Assembly: GCF_009917485.1 (NCBI RefSeq)
Contig: NZ_QZDT01000013.1
Span: 47,799-111,798 of the forward strand
Source: Parablautia muri
GTDB lineage: Bacteria; Bacillota; Clostridia; Lachnospirales; Lachnospiraceae
DNA length: 64,000 nt
Reading direction: 5' to 3'
Numbering within the stretch: the stretch's first letter is position 1; each line of letters begins with the position of its first letter. The position numbers were made by a program, and so were the translations under genes. Below, in pieces: positions 8,980 to 18,840 of this stretch. The notes beneath the pieces were generated by a model. That model searched no databases, was not told the origin of the DNA, and was given only the letters and a program-made list of their open reading frames with translations.

Positions 8980-10242
8980 TCACATTACTGTCTTCTCCAG
9001 CCATCCATCCACATAATCAAAGCAGTTTTTAACCGTATCTCCAAACTGCCCTTTGTATTCCTCCGCATCCTCCTGGGGAACAAAGTTGTGGGATGCTCCC
9101 TCCACAAAAGCGATTGTCTTATTCCCGCTTGCCGCATTCCGGTAAATCTGTTCGGACGCCAAAAACTCATAGCTTCCTGTCATACCCATCAGCAAAAGCG
9201 GCGCTCTCACATGCCGAATATTTCCCGGCGTGCAGCTAAACCCTGAATCCCATTCAATACCATAAATATGTGTTTCATCATATCCAAACCCTTTTGTACG
9301 GATGCAGGAACATGTAAGGAAGGTTTTGATTGTTGTCATATCGGTTGCCATCCTGTTTACGGTAACCATATTCCGGTCAAAGTGCGGTTTTCTCAAGGAT
9401 CGAATCACTTCATTGGTAACGGAACCATCCCCATGAATCAAGTCATATTTCCCCTGGGTATGGGAAAGATATCGAATATCCTGCGGAAACAGCTTATTGT
9501 TAGGCGCAATCTGGGAACCTCCTGCTATGACAAAAGGCTCATCATCATCAAATTCCCCCTCGCCCTTCTCAAGCTTCTCCAGTCTCTCCAGTGCATAGTC
9601 GATCAATTTCTCATTTCTTTTTTCCTGTGCTTTGTGGAAATTCTTCACAAATTCCTCCAAATAATGAGCACCCTCCGAAGCGTAACCATTGGCAGGATCA
9701 AACAGCTCAAATCCGGGCTTTAGATTCCGGCTGGAGGACTCTTTCACAATACTTGGTTCAAGGCTGACCAAAGTCATAATCCCATTCCCCCAATTAGAGT
9801 CCAACAGCATAACCGCATCCGCCTTGGAAAATGGTCCCACATCCTGCATTTTTACAATCATACCTTCGTGTTGGAATACCTGTACTCCATTTTCCGCAAC
9901 CGCCTGATACGCACTCATAAGTGTTGCGCCTCCGCTATGTCCAAGCAGCACGATTTTTTCAATCTCCGGCAGTTTCTTTAAGTATGCAATCGCACGTCCT
10001 AAATCCTCCAGTTTGTTTTCAAAAGGCCCTCTGGAACAGGTCACATTCGAAGCCAGAACCGTATAGCCGCGTTTTGCAAGTTCCGGCGCCGGAATAAATC
10101 CATAATAGTCGGCATCACTGTGCATCAGCATAATACCGATCTTCCTTTTGCCTGTCTGCTCCGCCGGCTGATAAAGCACAGCCCCCTGGCTATGTGTAAA
10201 CTGATGATAAACATTCCTGACTTCATAGTATTTTTGTTCCAT
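8980..10242 (-). CDS. Alpha/beta hydrolase (dienelactone hydrolase/esterase-like)
   Basis: About 420 residues. The core includes the oxyanion-side strand IGIMLMHSDADYYGF, the nucleophile elbow LLGHSGGATL (Ser at about residue 117) and a late His in EGASHNFVPQ. The middle is insert-rich. The start at 10242 follows GGAGG with an 8-base spacer; the upstream extension has no ribosome site. No signal peptide is seen, so it is probably cytoplasmic and acts on an imported ester, lactone or amide. It is one of several hydrolases in the cluster. The exact substrate cannot be inferred. Confidence 0.8.
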   Translation of the reverse strand: MEQKYYEVRNVYHQFTHSQGAVLYQPAEQTGKRKIGIMLMHSDADYYGFIPAPELAKRGYTVLASNVTCSRGPFENKLEDLGRAIAYLKKLPEIEKIVLLGHSGGATLMSAYQAVAENGVQVFQHEGMIVKMQDVGPFSKADAVMLLDSNWGNGIMTLVSLEPSIVKESSSRNLKPGFELFDPANGYASEGAHYLEEFVKNFHKAQEKRNEKLIDYALERLEKLEKGEGEFDDDEPFVIAGGSQIAPNNKLFPQDIRYLSHTQGKYDLIHGDGSVTNEVIRSLRKPHFDRNMVTVNRMATDMTTIKTFLTCSCIRTKGFGYDETHIYGIEWDSGFSCTPGNIRHVRAPLLLMGMTGSYEFLASEQIYRNAASGNKTIAFVEGASHNFVPQEDAEEYKGQFGDTVKNCFDYVDGWLEKTVM

Positions 10243-10288
10243 GTATTTTTCCTCCGTTTCTTCACTGTCTCTATATCTGAAGCTAACA

Positions 10289-10311
10289 GCCCCGCAGCTG
10301 GCTGGCGGGGC
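10289..10311. terminator. Intercistronic GC-rich hairpin
   Basis: GCCCCGC pairs with GCGGGGC around a 9-base loop, between the 230-residue membrane protein gene and the hydrolase gene. There is no T run, so it may be a partial terminator or an mRNA-processing element. Similar CCCCGC-type hairpins occur at 20941 and 41952. Confidence 0.45.
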
Positions 10312-10318
10312 ATTAAAC

Positions 10319-11011
10319 TTAAAGGTCAATTTGATTTGATTGTTCGGGAGCCTTATTGGGGCTCAGAAAAGAAGCATATCTGATTTTCTTCTCCGCCATA
10401 TAAATTTCCATACACATGCCTGATGCGCCAAGAGCAGAAACCAGGCAGGCCAGTTCCCCGCTTATATCTTCCTTCATGTGCAGCAGAATATATATAGCCG
10501 TAGTCACAGATATGCCAAACAAAGCGCCTGATGTCCATTTCACAGCTTTTTTCAACTTATCAACACAATGATATTCATACAGCGTCATATTTTCGCCTGC
10601 AGTCATATAATGAAATAAACAGCACAGCGTCCAAAATAAGCTGGCAGTGGAAACAGCTTCTGCCGTAGCAACATACCAGCTGTAATTACTTGGCACATTG
10701 CGTGTGGCACAGAAAAGAAACAATAATAAGGACATTCCAAAGGAAATGCAATAAAACGTACGGATCCAAATACGCTGCATATGATTCAACTCCTGTTTGT
10801 GATAAACGCCCGTATAGACCCGTTCAATCTTCCTCCTGCCATTAGGTTTTTCGACTAAATATTCTGAATATCCTTCAAAGTAACGGCGATATCCCTTGCT
10901 GTGGAAACCAGCGCTCTCCGGCATACCGCCCGTCTGCCTCCATTCCCTTTTTTTCGTATATTCCTTCAATGATTTCATTGCAGCCCCCAGGCCGCCGTTT
11001 TTAAGCAGCAT
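10319..11011 (-). CDS. Hypothetical membrane protein, four helices
   Basis: About 230 residues and not recognised. The first 70 residues are soluble and basic (KKREWRQTGG, EYLVEKPNGRRKIERVYTG). Hydrophobic segments follow at about residues 85-105, 115-140, 155-175 and 185-205, with a short polar tail. The N-terminal repeat-like segment YRRYFEGYSEYLVE resembles proteins that modify or sense cell-surface state, but I assign no function. GAAGG lies about 9 bases before the ATG. It follows the 164-residue gene by 15 bp, and the two small membrane proteins probably work together. Confidence 0.7.
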   Translation of the reverse strand: MLLKNGGLGAAMKSLKEYTKKREWRQTGGMPESAGFHSKGYRRYFEGYSEYLVEKPNGRRKIERVYTGVYHKQELNHMQRIWIRTFYCISFGMSLLLFLFCATRNVPSNYSWYVATAEAVSTASLFWTLCCLFHYMTAGENMTLYEYHCVDKLKKAVKWTSGALFGISVTTAIYILLHMKEDISGELACLVSALGASGMCMEIYMAEKKIRYASFLSPNKAPEQSNQIDL

Positions 11012-11026
11012 AAATCTATACCTTCA

Positions 11027-11521
11027 TCATTCCTGTTCTTCGGAAAGAAATTGAATCTGTCCTTCCAATCCCTTCCGTACCATAAGCTCATTCAGCGCAT
11101 TGTACAGGTTACGGGTTACGTCTGTGCTTTCATAATTGAAAACGACCACATCCTCCTGCGTTGTCAGGACAATATATTTTTTTGCCTTATGGAGAATAAA
11201 CAGATGGTACTCACCCCAGCGCTCATTTTTCCAAAGCCCTGCCGCACCTTGATTGGTATCTGTCCCATCAACGACCTCCCCAAAATCAATCGCATCCAGA
11301 AGCTCTACGGAAACCAAATCCTGATAGTTGACAGTAATCTTCTCGCCTGTGCATCCTGTTATTGAAACAGCATCCTCCTCCGATAGCACATAAACCGTTT
11401 CATTCGTCCGGTTCCGTGAAAAAAAGAAAAAAACTGCCAATATAATAACACACATGAAAATTGAATTATTTCGATATTGGATAAAGGGGTTCTTCTGTCT
11501 GCCCGGTTGATTGAATTCCAT
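11027..11521 (-). CDS. Hypothetical protein with N-terminal membrane anchor
   Basis: 164 residues and not recognised with certainty. One transmembrane helix (residues about 20-38, SIFMCVIILAVFFFF) is followed by a beta-rich domain of about 110 residues (VYVLSEEDAVSITG, ITVNYQDLVSVELLD, YIVLTTQEDVVVFNYES) that looks like a bacterial PH-type domain. GAGGAAAC lies just upstream of the ATG. It is co-directional with and 15 bp before the next membrane-protein gene. Confidence 0.7.
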   Translation of the reverse strand: MEFNQPGRQKNPFIQYRNNSIFMCVIILAVFFFFSRNRTNETVYVLSEEDAVSITGCTGEKITVNYQDLVSVELLDAIDFGEVVDGTDTNQGAAGLWKNERWGEYHLFILHKAKKYIVLTTQEDVVVFNYESTDVTRNLYNALNELMVRKGLEGQIQFLSEEQE

Positions 11522-11591
11522 TTGTTTCCTCTCCTGAAATCACTTTTGTCTTCTTGCTGCCTTACAATATGGCGTCATATAAAACCACTTT

Positions 11592-12833
11592 TTATCCCTC
11601 TAAAAGGCTGACAGCCGCATCTACAAATTTCTCCGCCGCTCCCGGCATAAGCATGGAGGACTGTGCCTCATTGGATGCATAATCATAGCTTGCCTGATCC
11701 GGCATATATTTCATGCCGCCGTTTAAAAGACTGACAATCATAATATGTTTTTTGGGCAGCTTATCCCGAAGCTGCTTTTCCGTAATGCAATTGATTTCCG
11801 GCTTACATCCTACAAAAGCAATATCACCGATTTCTGCCGTGCTGACTGCAAGTTCGGTGGCACCGTCTGCTTCAAATACTGCTTTTTTTCGCGGCTTAAG
11901 CTCCATTCTGGGCTTAGTCCCATGGTGAAAGCCTCCTGTCTGCAGCCGGATTTCCTCTGCTTCGATTATGTCCTCTATTTTATCAGCTATTGCCATAGCA
12001 TCCTCCGCCATTTCCCGACCGATTTCCTCCACAATCGCAAATCCGGCTTCTACTCCCAAATCCACCGTTCTCACCTGTCCATCCACTATTTCATCATACA
12101 TTGCAGTCTTTCGCGGAATCTGATCTCCTGAAGCCGCCATGCAAAACAGCACCGCTGCTCCATACTTTTCTTCCATCAAAGTACATGCCCGGCCGGGCAC
12201 ATCTGAGGAGATGAGCCTTTCATTCTCCTGCATCTGTGAATTATCCACTGCACATGGCTTGATATCATAGCTGATCAAAAAGGCAATCGGCTTCTTTTGC
12301 ATATCCATCACTTTCAACACGGTCATATCACGTGTGGAGAATCCCTCCGGATTTATCCCTATCCACCATCCAATATCGCTTTGAACATCACGGCAGCAAT
12401 TTGTGTAAGATTTTCCGCAGCCAATGCCAATCCTGGCTTCTTTTATGGAATCCGCCGCCTGCATTGCTGCTTCTTCCGTTGCCCGCAGCAGCGCCAAGTC
12501 AAATAATTCTGTTTCTTTCCGGGCTTTTTCCGTATCAGGATTCATACCCGGTCCTCCCGGCGCATGCGGTGTTGTAATCGCATGTGTCATATGCAACCAT
12601 ACATTTTCAACCTTCATATGCAAAGTTTCCGCTATGAGTTCTCTGCATTTCAGGATTAGGCTATCCGGCAGCATAACAATCTCATAGGACGCAATGACCC
12701 ATTTTTCTTTCTTTTCCATATAGAGGATACGTACATGTGGATCATCATGAACCCCCTTAAATCCCTGAAACGGGAACAATTCCTCAGAAAATCTGATGAT
12801 CCCTGTTCCCGCACCGGCCTTAAAATTAACCAT
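11592..12833 (-). CDS. Neutral/alkaline ceramidase-like protein
   Basis: 413 residues resembling the N-terminal domain of neutral/alkaline non-lysosomal ceramidases, a family also common in Firmicutes with unknown substrates. Supporting segments are the opening AGAGTGIIRF, VHDDPHVRILYM, the His-rich LHMTHAITTPHAPGG and the Gly-rich ERLISSDVPGRACTLMEEKYG. It has no signal peptide, which argues against a secreted ceramidase and for a cytoplasmic hydrolase acting on an imported compound. GGAGCAGATGT precedes the ATG. It lies between the beta-lactamase-fold gene and the small membrane-protein genes of the LysR-linked cluster. Confidence 0.6.
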   Translation of the reverse strand: MVNFKAGAGTGIIRFSEELFPFQGFKGVHDDPHVRILYMEKKEKWVIASYEIVMLPDSLILKCRELIAETLHMKVENVWLHMTHAITTPHAPGGPGMNPDTEKARKETELFDLALLRATEEAAMQAADSIKEARIGIGCGKSYTNCCRDVQSDIGWWIGINPEGFSTRDMTVLKVMDMQKKPIAFLISYDIKPCAVDNSQMQENERLISSDVPGRACTLMEEKYGAAVLFCMAASGDQIPRKTAMYDEIVDGQVRTVDLGVEAGFAIVEEIGREMAEDAMAIADKIEDIIEAEEIRLQTGGFHHGTKPRMELKPRKKAVFEADGATELAVSTAEIGDIAFVGCKPEINCITEKQLRDKLPKKHIMIVSLLNGGMKYMPDQASYDYASNEAQSSMLMPGAAEKFVDAAVSLLEG

Positions 12834-12865
12834 ACATCTGCTCCTTTCCCGGAATTTTTGTTCTT

Positions 12866-13714
12866 TCAGGTTCCTTTCACCACATTATATACCGCCGGAT
12901 CCTTCAAATATCTTTTGCTAAACATAATTTCCACATCTTTATACCGGATAAATCCTTTATCCGCCGGATCATGTGCAGACAAATCCGGAGGTGTATCAAC
13001 AGGGCCCTTGACGCCATCTTCTACAGGTCTTTCTCCCATCTTCGGCGGCTCGTCCACCTCTCCGTCCAATGCCCGCAGCGCCGCCATCATTGCATGGTCG
13101 GCCATGCTTGCCCTGGCAATCTCTCTGCCATGCCCATATGCTACCCAGTCAAACTCATTTCTCCGCTCCAAAAGCTTAGCCACACTCATCACATAGCGCA
13201 GCATGCTTGGCTGCGGGTCTACACACTTATATTCCAAAGGCACCATAGACGCCAGATTATCCCCCGTAAAAATCACTCTATATGTGCTGTCAAGCCATGC
13301 GACAGAGTCAGGGGAATGCCCGTCCATACGGATTGCCTCAAAGGTTCTTCCGCCAATATCCAGCACAAATCCATCATCCACCACCACAATTTCATAATCT
13401 ACGGGATAACGTTCGATAGGCTGCCCGCCATTGGGTTCTTTTGCTATTTCCGCAGCCAGCCTTCCCATATATGCTTTATCAAAATAACCGTTCAATCCGG
13501 TATGGTCAAAATGCCCATGAGTGGAAAGCGCTGTCCTGACAGGCTTTCCACATAGCTTCTCACAATATTCCCGCAGATTACCATAAGAATCCCCCGTATC
13601 AACCACAACCCCCTGCTCATCTCCTGCACACAAATAAGCCGTAGAGCCGTGGGAAGTAATCAGCCATGTATTGTCAAGCACCTTTTTTGACTCAAAATAA
13701 AAATTATTATCCAT
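12866..13714 (-). CDS. Metallo-beta-lactamase-fold hydrolase
   Basis: About 282 residues. The dinuclear metal site is clear: THGHFDHTG (HxHxDH), a later His in DGHSPDS, Asp in FTGDNLAS and a further His in YGHGRE. This is the glyoxalase II/MBL hydrolase superfamily with no class-specific feature. GGAGG lies 7 bases before the ATG at 13714; the longer frame to 13735 lacks a site. It is probably cytoplasmic. It sits 32 bp before the ceramidase-like gene and 55 bp after the esterase gene, so it is probably a step in the same degradative pathway. Confidence 0.85.
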   Translation of the reverse strand: MDNNFYFESKKVLDNTWLITSHGSTAYLCAGDEQGVVVDTGDSYGNLREYCEKLCGKPVRTALSTHGHFDHTGLNGYFDKAYMGRLAAEIAKEPNGGQPIERYPVDYEIVVVDDGFVLDIGGRTFEAIRMDGHSPDSVAWLDSTYRVIFTGDNLASMVPLEYKCVDPQPSMLRYVMSVAKLLERRNEFDWVAYGHGREIARASMADHAMMAALRALDGEVDEPPKMGERPVEDGVKGPVDTPPDLSAHDPADKGFIRYKDVEIMFSKRYLKDPAVYNVVKGT

Positions 13715-13769
13715 CCTAAACCTCCATACTGTCAATTACAATGACATATTCCATTCTATATTCCAAACT

Positions 13770-14954
13770 TCAAGACTTCTTCTGCGCGAACAGCCACTCG
13801 CGAATTGCATCCACACAATATGCATAACGCCATGTATTCACATGATGTTCACCGCCGTCACTGTGCCAGCCGTCTGCCACTGACTCTATTGCATAAGGAG
13901 TATAAAACATATTTGCGCCTGTCGCAATCAGTTTTTCAGCCTTAGCGGCAAGCTCCTCATTTGACGCTTTGGCATCCCAGATTTCCCTTGCAATTCCGGC
14001 GCCGTCCCGCTCCAGCCCTACCAGAATTTGATTCATCCCCGGGAAAGCTTTGGCATCTCCCATTGAATTGATAAACCAGAAATTTTTCTTTTCCAATCCA
14101 CTGCCGGAAAAAAGCCTTTCATCCCATTGACCTGCAACAAACAAAGATGCCGCGAACAAGTCGGGATATCTGAGATTCAAAACCATGGATGCCATACAGC
14201 CCATAGACTGGCCTGTTGTATAAAGACGGTCCGTATCAATATGATACTCTTTCACAATTTTGTCCAAAAGACGTTTCCCCACTTCCAGCCTGTGGTCCAC
14301 ATTCCAGTCATCGTCCACAATAGAAGGAATATCGTACTGTGGGGCGAGTACAAAACAAGGATGCTTTTCCTGTGCCTTTTGCGTTATCCATATAAGGGCG
14401 CCAACCCCCTGTGCCAAAGTGCATTCCGGCTGTTTTCCGCACACAGAGGCATCATGGATAAACTGGACAAGGGGATAGCTTTTCTCCGGATTATAATCCT
14501 TCGGAATATACAGATTATAAGCAAGTCCCTCAAAAGATCCCTGTACGAAATCATCTGTCAGCTCATTCAAAACCATATTGCTTACATCAGCCGCAGCCGC
14601 AGGAATATCCTCCCCGCTTTGGCCGCGCAGGCTCTCTGCCTGCTCTACGGAAAGCTGCGGCTTTATCACCTGCGCACCACGCCCCTCCCATGGATTACCG
14701 CCTATATAGGTTAAAGCGCCCTGTTCCTCCGGAAAAAGCTCTAAAATCACAAACCTTCCGTCACCGGGTTTTCCGTTTTCTTCCGGGCTCGCATATGCTG
14801 CCGTTACGGTCCGTCCCCCAACACGAAATACAGAGTCTGATACAGAGCTGTTTAAAATAACCGTGTCATATTCCAGCACGGCTCTGATACATTTCTGGCC
14901 TTCAAAAAATACCCTTGTAACCGCCGTAATCTTTTTGATATGTTTATTCTTCAT
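13770..14954 (-). CDS. Esterase/PHB-depolymerase-like hydrolase
   Basis: About 394 residues. An N-terminal beta-sandwich-like region (residues 1-150) precedes an alpha/beta hydrolase domain with LVQFIHDASVCG, the nucleophile elbow YTTGQSMGCMA, an Asp-bearing strand and a C-terminal His in GGEHHVNTW. This arrangement is seen in putative feruloyl/acetyl esterases and PHB-depolymerase-like proteins. GGAGG sits 7 bases before the ATG at 14954. It has no export signal. It is the first gene after the transporter's binding-protein gene, suggesting that it acts first on the imported compound. Confidence 0.78.
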   Translation of the reverse strand: MKNKHIKKITAVTRVFFEGQKCIRAVLEYDTVILNSSVSDSVFRVGGRTVTAAYASPEENGKPGDGRFVILELFPEEQGALTYIGGNPWEGRGAQVIKPQLSVEQAESLRGQSGEDIPAAAADVSNMVLNELTDDFVQGSFEGLAYNLYIPKDYNPEKSYPLVQFIHDASVCGKQPECTLAQGVGALIWITQKAQEKHPCFVLAPQYDIPSIVDDDWNVDHRLEVGKRLLDKIVKEYHIDTDRLYTTGQSMGCMASMVLNLRYPDLFAASLFVAGQWDERLFSGSGLEKKNFWFINSMGDAKAFPGMNQILVGLERDGAGIAREIWDAKASNEELAAKAEKLIATGANMFYTPYAIESVADGWHSDGGEHHVNTWRYAYCVDAIREWLFAQKKS

Positions 14955-15012
14955 ATTTACACCTCCTGCATATGGCAAGCTTTGCTTACGGTACTGCGAT
15001 TCTTCCAATTGC

Positions 15013-15046
15013 AAAGACTGCCGCCTGTAGCACTGCGGCAGTCTTT
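15013..15046 (-). terminator. Hairpin after ABC binding-protein gene
   Basis: AAAGACTGCCGC pairs with GCGGCAGTCTTT around a 10-base loop, 19 bp past the binding-protein stop. T content after the stem is low, so partial read-through into the esterase genes is expected. Confidence 0.6.
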
Positions 15047-15064
15047 AAATCTCAAACACTTTCA

Positions 15065-16825
15065 TTAGAACTCATTATCTGCATAAATACATCCGCCGGG
15101 GATAATATAGTCCTGGAAATTCCAGCATGGAGTCGTGATTGCATCTGTCACAACATTGGATTTACATTCTGAAAAAAGTCCGTATCCGTAACCGTTTTCT
15201 ATCACATATTCATGGAAAGCTGAAATATTTTCCGGTGTATTTCCTCCCACCACGGTAACCTTCTGCAAAAGCTCCTGAAGTTTTGCGTCATCTGCCTGAC
15301 AGATTGTGTGGGAGACTTCATGAAAATCTTCTGAGAACCACCGAAGCCATACGATCGGCAGATAATCATCAGATGCCATTTTCGTCAGAATCAAGTCGTA
15401 CTCACCATTTACCTGTTTATTATCTGTTATTGTTCCGTCTTCTGCTTCAATCTTACAGTTAATTCCGATATTAAGGAGCATTGCCTGAATTGCTGTTGCG
15501 ATATTGGTCAATACTGCCTCATTGTTCATAATAATAACGACTTCCGCTCCATCATAATCCGTTTTAGCCAAATATTCCTTCGCAAGCTCTATATCCTGCG
15601 TATTGTAATAATTGTCAGCCGTCATCCACTCTTTCTGAAATTCCGGATATTTCGCATTTCCCAGTGTGGATGATGTCACAAAATCATTCACGCCGGAAGC
15701 CTGGGCAAGCTGTGTCCCATCCAATGCATAGAAGACTGCCAGGCGGAAATTTAAATCACCGCCAATGCTCTGGCTGGAATCGCAGTTGATAAATAATGCC
15801 GTTGTCAGATTGTCCAGGAAGGAATCCAGATAGAATGATTCCGCATTTGCGCCTCCTTCTTGGAAATTGGCAATGTCCGTTGCAGAAACATAGCCTGAGA
15901 AATCCAGCTCCCCTGTCTGAAGGCCAATTGCATTCTGCGCCGGCTCTGCAACCACTTTATAAACAATCTGCTGTACATTCGCACACTGACGGATTGACTG
16001 GTGGTCCGCTCCTTCCGCCCAATAATCATCCCGTGCCTCCATTGTCAGTGAAGCGCCTGTCTGATAATCCGTAACAATATAAGGACCTGTACCGCATGCC
16101 TCGGTTGCCAGATTATGATCTTTTGCCGCCTGCTCACAATATACAAAAGGCTGTCCCAAGATGGCGCTTAAATCGCTCAGACCGTTTAACGGCTCTCTCA
16201 TAATCAAGTCCACCGTGTAATCGTCCACAACCTCACCATGGTCATATTTTGCAATATCCCCGCTCATACGGTTTCCTGCTGCTATCAATGTGTCATATGC
16301 ATAAATAACATCTGATGCATGAAGCTCATTTCCATCGGAATCCTTCACACCTTCATAGAGGTGGATACGATAAGTCGTATCATCAATCTGCTCATAGCTC
16401 TCTGCTGTCACACCCACAAGCTCTCCGCCTAATCCGTTAATATCAAAGAGATGCTCATACACATTCCATTTCCACATAATACCGCCGCTGTCTCCTACGG
16501 CCTCCGGGGATAAGTTACCCGGCGCCACATCCATAGCGATTGTAATGGAATCATGTTTCTTAGTAGCTGAATGGGCTGTTCCGGTATAATTTGCATTGTG
16601 CATTGGAATCACGCCTGCCGCCGTCTCGGCCTGCGCCTCAGCGCTTTCTACATTTGATGACGCTGCATTACCGGATGTCTCTCCCTCATCTGCTGTCTCT
16701 TGCGCGCTTTGAGAGGTTTCCGCTGCATTTTCCACTGTTTCTTTACCGGATGTTCCTCCGCAGGCTGCCAGTGAGAGGCACATTGCCACTGTCAATAAAA
16801 CTGCTACACTTTTCTTTTTCATCAT
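15065..16825 (-). CDS. ABC transporter solute-binding lipoprotein, family 5 (peptide/opine type)
   Basis: 586 residues, the usual DppA/OppA size. It has a lipoprotein signal (MMKKKSVAVLLTVAMCLSLA, then the lipobox Cys at about residue 22), an acidic Ala/Glu/Thr linker and the SBP_bac_5 domain (KHDSITIAMDVAPGNLSPEA, YRIHLYEGVKDSDG, TGPYIVTDYQTG). It captures substrate outside the membrane for the permease encoded upstream. AGGAAAGGA precedes the start. It is the fifth gene of the dppBCDF-type operon. In this family the domain binds peptides, nickel, glycosides or opines, so the ligand is open. Confidence 0.9.
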   Translation of the reverse strand: MMKKKSVAVLLTVAMCLSLAACGGTSGKETVENAAETSQSAQETADEGETSGNAASSNVESAEAQAETAAGVIPMHNANYTGTAHSATKKHDSITIAMDVAPGNLSPEAVGDSGGIMWKWNVYEHLFDINGLGGELVGVTAESYEQIDDTTYRIHLYEGVKDSDGNELHASDVIYAYDTLIAAGNRMSGDIAKYDHGEVVDDYTVDLIMREPLNGLSDLSAILGQPFVYCEQAAKDHNLATEACGTGPYIVTDYQTGASLTMEARDDYWAEGADHQSIRQCANVQQIVYKVVAEPAQNAIGLQTGELDFSGYVSATDIANFQEGGANAESFYLDSFLDNLTTALFINCDSSQSIGGDLNFRLAVFYALDGTQLAQASGVNDFVTSSTLGNAKYPEFQKEWMTADNYYNTQDIELAKEYLAKTDYDGAEVVIIMNNEAVLTNIATAIQAMLLNIGINCKIEAEDGTITDNKQVNGEYDLILTKMASDDYLPIVWLRWFSEDFHEVSHTICQADDAKLQELLQKVTVVGGNTPENISAFHEYVIENGYGYGLFSECKSNVVTDAITTPCWNFQDYIIPGGCIYADNEF

Positions 16826-16866
16826 TTTTTCCTTTCCTAATTTATATATTTTAATGAATCTCTATT

Positions 16867-17841
16867 TTAGTTAATCTCCGCCACCCTGCAGCAGGATACA
16901 AAATGATTTTCCGAAACTTCAACCAACTGCTGTGGTTCCCGGCAGGCATCCGCCGCATGCGGACAGCGGGATGCAAATCTACAGCCAGGTTTCGGGTTGA
17001 TGGGGGAAGCAATCTCTCCCTTAAGCTGAATTCTTTTCATAGGATTATGTACATCCGTGGATGGAATAGCGGACAAAAGAGCCTTCGTGTACGGATGAAG
17101 ATTATTCGAAAACAGCTCCTGTGTGGAGCATTTCTCCACCAGCTGTCCCAAATACATAACACAAATATTGTCGGATATATGTCGCACCACGGAGAGATCA
17201 TGTGTGACAAACATATAGGCCATTCCCATCTCATCCTGCAAGTCCATCAGAAGATTCAATACCTGGGCCTGAATCGAAACATCCAATGCAGAGACAGGTT
17301 CATCACATACGATAAATTTAGGCCTCAGGGCAAGAGCACGCGCAATACCGACCCTCTGGCGCCGCCCTCCGTCCAACTCATGAGGATAAGCCTCTCTAAG
17401 GCGCTCGTCAATACCAACCAAATCCATCAGCTCCGCAGTCTCCTTCATAAGTTCCGCCCTGCTTCGGAACCTCCCCGAGCGCTTAAGCGGTTCCTTAATC
17501 GTCCTGCTGATGTCCAGACGCGGGTTCAGGGAAGAATATGGGTCCTGAAATATAATCTGAACCTGTTCACGAACCTTCTTTAGAGCCTCTCCCTGCACAT
17601 GCGTGATATCCTTACCTTCCAGAAGCACCTGTCCGTCTGTGGCCTCCAATAGCCGGATGATGGTACGCCCAAGTGTGGATTTCCCACATCCGGACTCTCC
17701 CACAACTCCCAAAGTTTCTCCCTTATGAATCGTAAAAGAAACATCATCAACCGCATGGTTCGTACCGGCAGGCACATTAAAATATTTTTTTAAATGCTTT
17801 ACCTCAATTAACGGGCTGCCGCTAAATTCCTTTTTTTTCAT
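16867..17841 (-). CDS. ABC transporter ATPase, OppF/DppF type
   Basis: 324 residues. Walker [10 protein letters not shown] (residues about 43-51), Q-loop [11 protein letters not shown], signature region [17 protein letters not shown], Walker [14 protein letters not shown]-loop FVTHDLSV, then the oligopeptide-transporter C-terminal segment with [10 protein letters not shown]. The signature reads LDGGR instead of the common LSGGQ, a tolerated variant. The ATG overlaps the preceding oppD-like stop by 4 bp (ATGA), indicating translational coupling. It pairs with that protein to energise the peptide-type permease. Confidence 0.92.
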   Translation of the reverse strand: MKKKEFSGSPLIEVKHLKKYFNVPAGTNHAVDDVSFTIHKGETLGVVGESGCGKSTLGRTIIRLLEATDGQVLLEGKDITHVQGEALKKVREQVQIIFQDPYSSLNPRLDISRTIKEPLKRSGRFRSRAELMKETAELMDLVGIDERLREAYPHELDGGRRQRVGIARALALRPKFIVCDEPVSALDVSIQAQVLNLLMDLQDEMGMAYMFVTHDLSVVRHISDNICVMYLGQLVEKCSTQELFSNNLHPYTKALLSAIPSTDVHNPMKRIQLKGEIASPINPKPGCRFASRCPHAADACREPQQLVEVSENHFVSCCRVAEIN

Positions 17842-18824
17842 AAGCTACTGCCCTCCTGTTTTCCTGCCATATGGCATCTGCAAAAATGGCCCGGTGCGAT
17901 TTCTTTGTATGGAATTTCTTCCTTGCAGGCCGCCGTTGCTTTCGGGCAGCGGGGCCAGAACGAACACCCAGGTGGTAAGTCGGTAGGATCTGGCGGCATT
18001 CCGCTGATAGGATGCAGCCTTTCAACATCATCATTCATGCTGGGAAGGGAACCGAAAAGCCCTAATGTATAAGGATGTGCCGGATGGTCAAATAATTCTA
18101 TTTTCTCAGCATATTCTACAATCTGCCCTGCATAAATAACCGCTACATTATCACAGGTCTGTGCTACAACACCTAAATCATGGGTAATTAAAATCATGGA
18201 GGTGTTCAGCTTTTTCTTAAGCTCCTGTATCATTTCAAGAACCTGTGCCTGAATCGTCACATCTAACGCCGTTGTGGGTTCATCGGCAAGGAGCAGCTCC
18301 GGATTGCAGGCTAATGCCATGGCAATAACTACTCTTTGCTTCATCCCACCTGAAAACTGATGTGGGAACTCCACATAACGCTCCCTCGGAATGCCCACCA
18401 TTTCCAGAATCTCCACCACACGTTTACACCCTTCCTCTTTCGAAAAATTGTTGTGTAACATCAGAACCTCTAAAATCTGGTCTCCCACTGTCATAAGCGG
18501 ATTCAGTGCCGTCATTGGGTCCTGGAATATCATTGCAATTTTATCTCCCCGGATCTTCAACATTTCTTCCTCTGACAGTCTGGTCAGATCCTGCCCGTCC
18601 AAAATAACCTGTCCGCCTTTCAATATCGCAGGCGGGTCCGGAAGAATCCTGAGAATTGCACGGGCAATCGTTGTCTTTCCTGCACCTGTTTCTCCCACAA
18701 GGCCAAGGCTCTCTCCCTTTTTCAGTTCGAAAGAAACACCATTAACCGCATGTACAATATCTCCTGCGGAGGTATAAATAACTTCCATATCTTTTACGGA
18801 GAGGAATGTATTTTTCTCATCCAT
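17838..18824 (-). CDS. ABC transporter ATPase, OppD/DppD type
   Basis: 328 residues. Walker A GETGAGKTT (residues about 41-49), Q-loop IFQDPMTALNP, signature QFSGGMKQRV, Walker B LLLADEPTTALD, H-loop LITHDLGV, and the C-terminal oligo_HPY segment with the Cys-bearing GCSFWPRCPKA. It energises the transporter together with the adjacent OppF-type ATPase. AGGAGAG precedes the ATG, 16 bp after the permease gene. Confidence 0.92.
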   Translation of the reverse strand: MDEKNTFLSVKDMEVIYTSAGDIVHAVNGVSFELKKGESLGLVGETGAGKTTIARAILRILPDPPAILKGGQVILDGQDLTRLSEEEMLKIRGDKIAMIFQDPMTALNPLMTVGDQILEVLMLHNNFSKEEGCKRVVEILEMVGIPRERYVEFPHQFSGGMKQRVVIAMALACNPELLLADEPTTALDVTIQAQVLEMIQELKKKLNTSMILITHDLGVVAQTCDNVAVIYAGQIVEYAEKIELFDHPAHPYTLGLFGSLPSMNDDVERLHPISGMPPDPTDLPPGCSFWPRCPKATAACKEEIPYKEIAPGHFCRCHMAGKQEGSSL

Positions 18825-18840
18825 CGGTTTTCTCTCCTCT